From the NCBI GenBank assembly GCA_023055355.1, contig JALJCS010000001.1, forward strand, positions 109,632,881 through 109,696,880: DNA of 64,000 nucleotides, given 5' to 3'. The position numbers and the translations under genes are program-made. Position 1 is the first letter of the stretch, and the number at the start of each line of letters is the position of its first letter. This document shows, piece by piece, positions 25,365 through 37,300 of this stretch. Source of the stretch: Agelaius tricolor (taxonomy: Eukaryota > Chordata > Aves > Passeriformes > Icteridae). The notes below the pieces were generated by a model. The model made no database searches, had not been told where the DNA came from, and worked only from the letters and a program-made list of their open reading frames with translations.

Positions 25365-28300
25365 TTTCAGAACGTTTTAAACAAGTTTTTATTACTCCCC
25401 CTGAGCTGAATAATGTTGGGCTCATGGTAGCTAAAGTGCTTGGCAGCTTTACAAAACCAGCCCTAATATAAAAAATACCCAGTCTTTAAAACATATGTAA
25501 AATAGCTTTTCTGCAACATTTGTGGCACATAAAGTACCAAATACATATTGGTGAGTGTGATATAAAGCTTTTATTGCCATTCATTTGGGATGACCCACAT
25601 AACTCACTCATGATATGCTAATAAAACTGTTCACTCTGTCTCCTTATAAAAACACACATATAAAGATCACTAAACTGTGGTGTAGCTTTGTGCTAACTTC
25701 TTAAGAAGTGCTGCAAGTTGCATTTATCACCTGTCCCAAATTGCTTTATCTGCTTTCTGCCCAGTAATCAAAGTCTAAAATGCCCAGGAACAGCAGTTTG
25801 CAAAATAAGTTTTCTTGAGAAATAACTTCTTTGAAAGTTCTCAAAATGGTGCTGGCTGGAGGCCCAGAGCCATCAATATTCTGTCTGGTACCAGTGACAG
25901 CTTTAAGGACCAATATCTTTTGACCTGCCAAAACTGAGAACTGAAATGTTATGTCATTAAAAGGAAGAGGTTTTCAGTTTTCTAAAATGATAACACACCA
26001 TCCCCTTAATCTGAGAAATCTGTACCTTACATGGGAATATTTCCGAACTTTCTATCTTCTAATACCTTGCTAATTGAGGAACAAAGATTTCCTGGTGGAA
26101 ATGTGAAAACCATTATTTAAAAACAACACAAAAGGAACATTTTCTGTAAGTCCAGATGTGCTCAGACAGCAGGCTCTCCAAGGCAGGGACTTGATATGCC
26201 TGGTTAACAGTCTTAGATGCAGCCATTTTGGGAATAGTAAATATTTGCAATAAATTTACTAACAGACAAAATTTTCTGACATGTCTGTGCTGAAGCAACT
26301 TTGAAGACATAGCATACCATAAGGAGGAAGAGAGAGAGTGAAAAAAAAAGAAGAAGATATTTATTTATATAATTTAAAGTTATAGAACATGCTGAACTCA
26401 ACAAGGTTAATGACATGATGAAATTAAGGCACTTTCTCAAGCCTTTGCTGAGTCAGGGCCTGTATGCATGGCCAGGCCTAGAGTGAAACACTTGCAATGG
26501 GAGCAGCAGTTGGCAGACACTCTCCTTTAAGAGGGAATTATTTCCCCTGTGTGTTGGAATATTCCTCCAAGTGCTGCTGGCTTTGCTGGGATGCTTTGTT
26601 CTGTTTCCCAGCCGAGCTCCCATGCTCGCACACAGGAGCAGTAGCACAGCTGGAGGTGGATTAGAGCAATCTGGCAGCAGCAGTCCTGGGAGGAATTAAG
26701 CGCCTTGCTGCTGGAATGGGAGGCCTAAATTGCATTATTATTTAGAATTGAGTTTTAACTTCATTGCTCTATGGTTTTGCCCTGGTGGGTAACTCCCTTT
26801 GTTGTGACAGACTTGGTGTATCTTAAGTGTGTTCCCCACAGCAAAGACATAAATGAAGTTATGGCCTTGCTCAGTTCAGTGTCCAAGTCTTATATAACCA
26901 AATATTTGGGTTTAAACACCCAACTGGCCTTGATGTCCTGACAGGATTGTTCACAGGTTTCCATTTAGCCATTTCAAGCTATCACATGGTAGATAGACAA
27001 GTGACTGGCTCCTGGAAATCAGTTTGCCAAACCACTGATGACTTCAAAGGGAAAAGAATTGGCCCAGGTTCTATTTTTCCCTAAACAGATTTTTAAAGAA
27101 TATTTTCAATTATTATTTTTTTAATGAATGAAAATGTTCTTCATAAAATAACAGGGAAAAGAAGAATGAGATGTAAATGAAAATCAATGTTGCTAAGTTT
27201 CTTTATTAGATGTATCTTAAGTCATTGACTTTCAGCTTGAAAATACTGCTAGATATGAGGTCACAAAATGGGAATTAGAGAAATAATTCTTGTAAAAATA
27301 TCCTGGTTTTTGTGATTGCAGAAAAAGGTAATCCAAATTTCATGGACTTTGAGGTCAGAAGAATCTTTGTGTTATTATCTCCCACAAATCACATCCCAGT
27401 GAGTTTTGCCCATGGAGCAAACATGTTAATGTTCCATCCTTAGAAGGATTTGGTTTGATTGAGCAGACAACAGGAGAAACTGAAGTGTCCTTGGTGCACT
27501 GAAGTGTCTTTTGTCTTTGAGGCTTTTTTCCAGTCCATGAACACTATCTTACTGTTTTCCTTTGACCTCTTGCTGGAATTCCCAGTGCCTTTTTCCTTTT
27601 TTTTATATTGTGGACACCAGAACTGGGAAAAATGTTTTTAATACTTGCCCCAACAGTTCAGTTGCAACAGAGGCAATGTGACCTCCCTACTAATTCTTGG
27701 ATTGTTTTCATACATCCAGACTTAATTATAACTGATTTTGCTTCTGCTCCTTTCAGGGAGGTTGAGGCATAATCATGATGATCCCTAAGTAATTTCAAGG
27801 GGCTTGACACAAAATAATCTCAAAATCAGAGAAACAATGGGAAAGAATTAAGATGTGACTCATTTGTAAATCTCATAGCCTTATGGCTTTTTCTGTCTCA
27901 GTAACAATTTTTGAACACAAAAATTCTGGAAGATTGAACACAGAAAATTCTGGAAATAATAAATCTATTTGAGATTTTCCCAAGTGAAGTAAGGGATTTG
28001 GAAACTTAATAGCTTTAACTTAAAATTGAACTTTAAATTTCATCCTCAGGTGCTGCTAGCTAGGCATTGCTTTGTCTCCCTCTCATGTGTCTGCACTGAT
28101 TCTAGAATTAAATTACGTAGTTGAAAACAGTGGAATGCAATTGGGATTATCCTGGTGTAAGCAGAAGCAAACTTTATTCTTCTACATGCGTGGAATTGGA
28201 AGAAATTAGTATTAAAGACTCAAGCACCAACAGCCTGTACAGGAACAAATTTCTTCACTTAAGTCTTGGAACACAAGGGGTCCCCAGAGCACTGCTGCTG

Positions 28301-31300
28301 AAGCCCAGCTACACTCGCTACCAGAATCTCACTTTTCTCTTACTTGAACACAGACACACGAAGTTACTTTTCCTTTGTTAGTCCCAGAATCGTCTTATTT
28401 GCTCTTCAGTAGTAAAACAAAAGTTTAAACTCTGAGTGAACACACTTAAAAATTGTAATAGAGGTAGGATAATCTCATACTATAAAATAACATGTGTTTA
28501 AAATCTGCAGGGCTTGATTTTATTTTATTTTGTTTTTCCAAATTCCTGATGCAAATGAGCTGCTGCTGTCTGCAGTTGCTTTAGGGACACCTGCACAAGA
28601 CTAACATGGCAGAGGTCAGGATTAGGCCCTTGGGGACGTGCCCTAGAAATGATTCTTGTCACTTATGTGCTGCCACAGGGTCACGATGATTTGTGAAACG
28701 CAAGTTTGGTGCTGTTCTTCCTGGGGCACTTGTAGGCCAGTAGTTTTACATTCACTTGCTTCCTGCCCTCAGGGTCACTGGGACTCCTAAGAGACTTGAG
28801 AATGAAGCTTTCCTTTGGTGTCATTTGAACACCTGGCTTTTCTTCTTAAAAAACAGCATTTGAAGGTGCTCTGACAGCATTCTTCACGATAATGTTACAA
28901 GTATTGCATTTATTTCTTGCCTCCATTGTAGCAATGGATAAGAAAAGAGAGGGAGGAAAACTGAGTTTTCAGTAAAAAAATAGAAACACGTGAAAACAAT
29001 CTTTCTGGATGCTTGAAAAACATGTCTAATTTGCTATTTAAGGTATTATTGATTCACCTGCTTTGCTAGGTTTATTTTGGGGATAGGACAAATGGTATCA
29101 CAAAAATAAAAAGATGCCAAGATGCCTCTTCTTTTTATTATATTTACTGTTTATCACATATAGCCTGAAACATATTTCCAAAGCTGGTGCATTACTGCTT
29201 TACTCATGTAAAGTTTGTGGCCAAAGAGTTTTTTTATTTTTATATTGTATATAGGAGGTGGCAAAGCAAATGATTTAAATTATTTTTACAAGGGAATATA
29301 GAAAACTTAAGAAGAGACTAAAGTCTCCTAAATCCAGGTAGCCTCTTAATCCTTGGATCATTGTTCTCTCTCTTAAGAAAAGGTAGCTGGGAGTTGAGCT
29401 TTCAGTCTTTCTCATTCCTTCTATGGAGGTTTTGAGACACGTCTGTCAAAATATCCCAAACTTTTTGAGTGAAGCTCTAATCAATCAATCAATCAATCAA
29501 TCCACATCATCAGTCTGTAGATGGGGTGAGAAGGGAGGAGAGATGCTAAGGGTGGGATCATCTCACCTAAATCTGTCTAAAAGTTATATATTAGTCATTC
29601 AAAAGTTCTGGTTTATTTCTGATCAATGGAGAGAGATGTTTCTAAAGGGCATTTTGATTTTTCTTAAAATATGAGTTGGGAGAATTTCCTTTGGAGGTGT
29701 CTTTCTCTTGTTGCTACCTATAAGGGATACTTGACCAATTAGATCAGACTAATTACCTAACAATTAGAAGTCAGGCAAGGGGAATTTTACCCATAAGCAA
29801 ATCAACAGATCTTTGATGTGTCCAGGTTTCTGAGAGTGCTTGGGGTATCCCTCAGTTGTGTCAGCTTCATGCTCCTCTGAGTTCTGGAGGAAGTGTTCCT
29901 GGTGCTTAGCACCCCCATTTCTGTCACTGCAAATACACAGAGCAACATATATGTGTCTACATGTATGGAAAATGTGTCCCTGTTTATGCCTGGCTCAGAC
30001 AGTGTCTGAAAGGTGATTTGGGACCAGAGTTGTGTGGCTGTTTCCATGTGTGCCCTGTGTTTTTGTGACTCACCCCATTCCTGGTGTTTGCTCACCCCAG
30101 CACTAACTGGGAGTAAAAAACCCCTTTTCAAGTCCCAGCTCTGACTTGTCTGGAGGATGAACATGAGCCCCTGTCCCCTAAAACAACCCCAAACCAGGTA
30201 AAAGTGGATTTGAGGAGTAAGAGACACTAATTTATTTCTCTTCTTTGTGCACAAGGTATTTGTTGATTCATTAAGTGGGCAGAGACAGAGAGATCACGGC
30301 TTTTTCACAAGGCTGTGTGGGCATTCACCTTTATTGTGGGAACATGCACAAGTCTCTTTTCCAGTGAATATTGAATTATTTATCTGGAGTGGAACATCTT
30401 TAATAGGAGAGCTGAATCACCCCAGAAACTCCCTTTGGCCCAGACTTAGGCATCTAAATGCCTTGGATGCATGGGAGCACACAACCTTCATCCTCCTCTG
30501 CATTTCCAATGGCTCTCCCTGTGACCTCCCACTCATTTGCTGCTCAGAGCTGGGGATTTTATGAGGCAGAAACATGCCTGGAAAGGATGCTGCAATGCTC
30601 AAATGGGCAATCTATTTGCCCTGTGGGGTGTAAACCCTAATATTTAAGTAACTTTAAAAAAAAATTGGAGGCATTATCCTAGATCACTTGGGTGAACTGT
30701 GAAATTACATTCAAAGGGTAGGATTCATCTTGCCTGACTTCACCTCCCTGAAAGTGAGGTGTCTAGTCTGAGCTAGTCCTTTAGGTTTCATCTGTAATTG
30801 ATGCAGCAAGAAGGGCATGTGTGCAGTGAGTCACACTGGTCTGAATCAGGTGTCTTAGGCAGCTGGGTGGAATTACCCTCTGGAGATGCTCAGTCCCTCT
30901 GAGCAGAGAGGGAACCTACAGAATCAGCTTAGACAAGGCACCCAACTCTTAAATGGCTGAACAGAAGAAGTCAAGGCAGCACTCAGATCTCAAGGGTTTT
31001 ATTGAAATCACAGGGGGGAAGGTAAACTGTTCAATATGGAGTACAGAGTCATGTGTATTGCAGTCACAGCTCCTCCATGGAGAAGAATTAATCTATACAG
31101 ATTAAAGTTACAATACTCTGTTGAGCCAGCCTGGAATAAAAAAAAAAAAAAACAAAAGAGGGCAGGATGGAGAAAAAATAGAGTGAAAATATGAATCCTT
31201 GATTTTTAATCAGACTGTCAGACTAGTGGAATGATATTATTTTCTTACCTTAAATTGCTGTTTCTTAGCCTGTTCCTTTCTCCTACCAGAAAACAGTATT

Positions 31301-34300
31301 GGGTCTCATATAATATCAAACTGTGAATCTGGAAGTGATCAGGAAAGGTGGTTTGTTTTTTTAAAGGAAAAATAAATCTCAGATGGTTTGATTGAGACTG
31401 TGAATATTTATGTACTGTTCCCCCTTTTCCCTCATTGGTATTTCACCAAGTTCATTTGCGTGTGTTACAGGATAAATCTTACAGGAGGGCAGTGGAAGAA
31501 AGCAGTAAAAAGGGAAAACATCAATCAGTGATCCAGGGTAGCAGCAGGAATTGTTCATTTTTGTACATGGATCATGGTTTGTTGTACTTGCCTGGGCTTG
31601 ACAATTAAGAACCTTGCAGTTGTACTGAGATCAGCCTCAGGTAGTTTCAGATGTTGGCTACAAAAGACAAGATGTTGCTGGGCTTCAATCACTTTGAAGC
31701 CTTGTTGTCAAAGGGATAATCACTTAGAAAGAGGGCTGCATATATTTGTCCTTGACTTGGAGAAAATATTTTGTGACAAAAGGTTTATTTAATGCAAATG
31801 CCATGGGTGGTGTGAGTAACCTGATTTATTGGCAAATGTGGGTGGAATTTTGTGAATAATAACTTGCTTTGGAAAGTAAAAGTATTTTCTGTTAAACTGT
31901 TTGAAGCAGAAGGTTGTTCTCCTTTTAATTTGGAAATGATATGTTAATTTTGAAGATTGTCACCATTTAAAAAGTGATGCAAAAATTATTGGATGTCTAG
32001 GCAAGACTTACTTAACCAACCATCCCCAAACATGACTTCCTTGTTTTCATGTTTGTTTAGAAATCTTGCTCTTTTTTTTGCTTAAAGTTTGTTTAAAAAA
32101 CTAACTATTTTTGCTCTCTTTTCACATACATTAAATAGTTTTTATGTTCAGTTAGCTTAAAAATCTATTGTTCTTCATACTCTGATTGTGCCCTCTATGC
32201 TTTGAATCTTTTTCCATAATAACTATCACGTGAAATCCTTACCTGCAAGAGGTTCCACACAAGCACATAAAAAAGGAGTCATCTCACCTCATTTTAGCTA
32301 TTTTAAATTTAGGTAGCCAGTCTGCCTATGACAGGGAGTGAGAGAGATACAGAAAGTGAGATTGAGGCTTCTCTGGTGGTAATTCAGTTTTTCCTTGGGT
32401 ACTATTTTAAGATGGAATGATTTGCCTTCCAGTGGCTCGTTCAGGCCACAGAGATTGGTGTTTATGTGCTTTGTCTGCTTTGCTATTTCTCCTTGTCCCA
32501 ACATTAAACAAGGAAGGAAATATTTGGAGTTCAAGGAAGGGGAAAAAGAGTCCTCGCCTGACCTCTGCAAATGCTGTGGGTGTGGGCAGTCTGAATCAGT
32601 TCTACTTTTTCCAAACCATTTTTCTTTTACTACTTTCGAGTTACTTTCCATTTTGCTTCAGCCTTATTTGACCCACAGAAAACAGAGATGGAAACGACTG
32701 ATGACGCTGGAAGTTTTATGGCTGGTATTATTTCAGGGGTCAGATTAACTGATTAAAATAGTCTCTTTTGGCTTTAAAAGCTTCTGGAGAAATCCTAATC
32801 CCACTGAAGTCAATAGCAAAACTTCCATGAGCTCCAGGATGGCCAAAATTTCACCCTGAGTACCTATTAATGTATCTTTGTCATCTGGCCCTCTCCTTGA
32901 CTTGCAGGATTGCTCCATGCATTACATTTTCCAATGTTTTGTTCAGATGTAGTGTAAGTACTTCAAGGCACAAGGGTTTCTCTCCATCCCCTGGAAATAG
33001 TTGCACAGACTAATAGTTTAAGGAAGTTTTTGCTTGAAGAGTTGAGTAACAGAGCCAAAGTCTGTTCTTGGTTGAACTGGAGTAAATATGGAATAGCTTG
33101 TTGACAATGCAGTTACTCCTCTTTTATGTCAGTGTAACTGAGAGCACAGTTTTGCCCATTATTAACTTTTGTTACATTATTTGTATTTCTGTGCATGTCA
33201 GAATTTGTTAATCTCATTGTTCAACATCAAGTAACCTTCTGCTGAAAACAGAATGTCAATGTGAATTAGGTATCATCAGCTAAATTGAACCTCACCCTGT
33301 GCATTTGACAGATGGTAATACATTCATTAAGTGTTCTGTGGTTGCTTTGAGGTTGGAAAGTGCTATTTTTCTGGCTTCTAACTCAGAATTCTTAAGTAAA
33401 GTTGTTTAAAATCCTAGTTTTGAAGGGAGAAGAAAAATCACAAAAAGCTCATGAGGGTTTTTTTACTAATATTATTGTTTATTATTGGTGGGATGACAGG
33501 GCATGACTGTCATTGCTAGAAGTTGTCTTTGGCTGCATAAGTAGCCCAGAATGAAGTAGAGAAGGTTGAGAGAGATGGTTCCACCATGGATTTTGTCTAT
33601 ACATGGGTAGAATTTCTTGGAATTCAAGGTTATATTAAATATATCCCAGTGAAGGCTATATGATGCTGGTGCCTTTGTGCTTGGTGATTCCACTGTCCAG
33701 AAAAATGGTTTCCAGGAGTTCAGACATTTCAGCTGTAGCATGGATAAGCTGATGACAGGGCTCCTCTCTCAGAGCTGATCATATTTGGGATCTCTAAGTT
33801 CCTATTGAAAGTCTGCAGGGTGGAGAAGCAGTTGGAGGTAGAAGTTTCAAAAGCAGCACAGAGCTACATACTCAGGCCTGGCTCTACTTGGTGTTGTAAT
33901 GTTGAATTCTCCACCCTGACGTTACCAAGACAATGCAAGGATGTGATTAGACACTTCAGGAGAAGTTCTTCCCAGAGCTCATTCTCCCCAGACCCTCATA
34001 GGGGTCACCAAAACCAAGTGTAGAAGAGAAAACTCCACTGAACAGAGAGGAAGTTCCCAGGGTGTTTAATTCAAACCTATTCTTTTAATTTTACTCACTT
34101 TGGGGAAGATTAATCCCACCCATTGGCTGTTATCAGCAAAGCTATTTAGTTCTTTAATGATGTTTCCTAGAGGACAAGTTGCCAAGGGAATTAGGTGCTC
34201 AGCCACTTCTGAAATTCACTGTGGGTGGTACTCTCACAAATAGGGGATTAGGAACCTTTTAGATCTTCACATCTTTTTTAATGTCTTCATCCAGTCTGGT

Positions 34301-37300
34301 GCTGACTGGTGTTCACATGGCCCCTGCCTTGGTGAGTGCATCCTCTCCCTGTGTTCTCAGTGGAGACAATGTAGAGAGTCACCCAGCTTTCAATGAAATA
34401 GCCACAGTATGGGAAATCTGGGATTAAGTCCAAGTTTAAGCAATTAATCCAAGATGAGTTTGGTCAGTAATGTGAACCCAGACAGTTCTTTCTTCAGGAA
34501 AGAGTTCCAGAGCTGTAGGCTATTCTGAAGAGATCATTTCCTGGTCTCCATTCACAATTTTTCACCTTTCAAATAATGCATAAGTATCTACCAGGTAAGA
34601 GAGAAAATGAGATTCTTTTACACATCCTCCTACTTTGAGTGGGGATTTCCCTGAGTACCTTCTCAAGGAATATAAGATTTCAAATCCTACAAATAGATCT
34701 GAGTGTGTTAGGGCACCTAGAAAGTAGGATTTGCAACATGGATATTTGAATATGGATTTCAAAAAATGCCTTGGTAATCATCAACAGGCTTTAAAAATCT
34801 GACCCTGTGCACCTAAAATCCATTTCATGTGGCAATTTATGGATTTTAATTCTCTTAGTTTTTGAATTTTTTGTCACAATTTAATTGGAAGGAGAGCAGT
34901 TCTCTCTTATTCACTATTTTCCTATTTTCCAGGCTGTCCTGAGAACTTTACTAGGATCTAAGATCGAGTTTACTAAGAAGAGTTTTGATTAAAAAAATGG
35001 GGTCATTGGTGTCACAAGTAGTTGTTCAGTTCTTGCCTGTCAGGATATAAGATGGTCCTGACTCTGTGGTGATTTCAATGTGAGGTGTCAGCATCCTGTG
35101 GGCTCCAGCAGAGGCTGTGAATTAGGTCACAGATGTATTGAGCCCTGAACACACACACTTATTTCTGGCCTAAAGCTGCTGCATGCAAGAGCCAACTATG
35201 AATTCAGACAGTTGTTTTTCTTGCTGTCACAAACAGGCTGCACTCCAGGCATTGTTTTTGGGACAGCCATGACGCACTTTGATAGAGCAATGAGAGCAAA
35301 AAAATCCCCCAAAACCTAATAAGTTCCAGAAGAGTTACATAAACACACCTCACCTGCTGCTGCTGCTGTCTCTGTGCACACACCTGACTGATCCCATGGG
35401 CTAGCACAAAGCATCAAACATCCAAACATCCTCCTGACACTGGAATATTGCTCAGATGACTTGGAGAACCAACAATCCTACTGGGTGAAGGGAATACTGG
35501 AAAGTGGTCGGTGTTGAGCCATCTCTAAAACCCAGATGAACAAAACTAATGAAATCACAGTAATTGGAGTCCACTCTCTCTGCATGAACACACTGTAAGA
35601 CATAGTCTGAGGCTGACTAAGAGAAGCAGAACTGTCTATTCAACAGGTGTTACAGGTCCAACCAAAAAGACATTGCTAAATCCTTTGAGTGCTGCCACAC
35701 TCCACAGTTCCTACCCTCCTGTGGAAGTTGTGAGGCAGGACAGCTGCAGGAAATTAAAGGCACCACTGCCAGCATCTGACAGCAGAATGTCAGTGTCAAA
35801 ATTCAATTTGAATTGATTAAATGAAGGATGGCAACACTTTTGTTTTATGCATAGCAGCACTTCAGTCGCTTTAGATGCTCTGCTTTCAGAAATAAAATTC
35901 CTTCCCTCCCTGCTATGTTTGTGGGGGTGTTTTCAGTTGGATTGCAGTCATTTCTCCAGTCAATCAATTAAGCCAGGGTTTGCCACTGTGTCTCAGAGTC
36001 AGCCACAAAAGAGCTGGTATGGTTCCCTGGTGCTGGGCCAAGAGACTTCAGTGGGAGCAAGGCATCAAGTGGCTTAATCTGACTTCCACTGCTGGCACAG
36101 GTTTAATGGATGTTAGGGCAGCAGGGAAATCATGTTCTGTGGTGTTCAGCTCCTACTCTCTCAGTGGCCCTGGATGTGCTGCCTTTCTCCCAGTGCCAAA
36201 AGCACAGGGGCAGCTGACAGCAGAGCCTGTGGTTACCTGTGCCAGCAAGGCTCTCTGTGAAGGGTGATTGCTGCAGCCCTTTCGAGTGCCTGTTGTGGTC
36301 CATAAATATATTTAGGACCATAGAATTGTAGAAGGTTTGGGTTGGAAAAGACCTTAAAGATCATCTAGTTGCAAACCCCTGCTGTGGACACCTCCCACTA
36401 ATCCCATGTTGCTACAAGCCCTGTCCACCCTGGCCTTGAACACTGCCAGGGATGGGGCCACAGCTTCTCTGGGCAACCATAAATAATTTCTTGCATGTAA
36501 TTAACCAAGTTTCCTCTCTTTCAGTTTGAACCCATCGGTCCTTGTACTTATCTCCATAGGCCTTGTGGTGCTATACCACCTGAGTAACTCTCCCCTAAGT
36601 TCAGTGGCAGTAAGTTACTCAGAGATATAAGATTTTACAGTATTAGGCCATTAATAATGACTCTAGGCCACATCTGCAGCAAGTATAAATCACCACAGGT
36701 AATTTTCACCAGCTAAAATTCTGGCCTTAAGCCCATGAGTCATGTTGTTATTTTTTCACATTGTAAATTCTTGCTGTTTCTTATTTAAGTTGCTTTAGCA
36801 CTTTGGGGCACTTGTGGGGGACCAGGACTCCATCATACTTTTCACCCTTCAGACAGAAACACGAAAGACCCTTCTTTGCCCCGAGTGTTTGCAGTTTGAG
36901 TAATGCACAAGCCTGCACAGAGTTATCCAGCTGTTTGTAAGTGCAAATTGCACTTGCAATTGCAAGCAAGCTTTTCTATTGTCCTGACAGTGAAGCATAA
37001 AAACACAAATTCCTTGCCTGAGTGAAAAATTTGCACTCTGCTGTAAAGGTCTAGGTGGCATTTGAACATTGGAGTTTGTGGGAGCCAGCAACAGTGTGGG
37101 ACATGATCTTCAGTAACTGAACTAAGAGGTCTGGAGTCTCCTCTCCGTTGCAAGACTATTTGAGATCTCTCAAAAAGAGCATTTGCACCCAAGTTGAACT
37201 GGAGTTAAATGGGAATTTTAACACTGGCTAATATCTCATCTCATTTGTAGCATATCTTTCAGCTCTATGGGGCTCTGGTTAGCATCTTTGGAATTACTGC

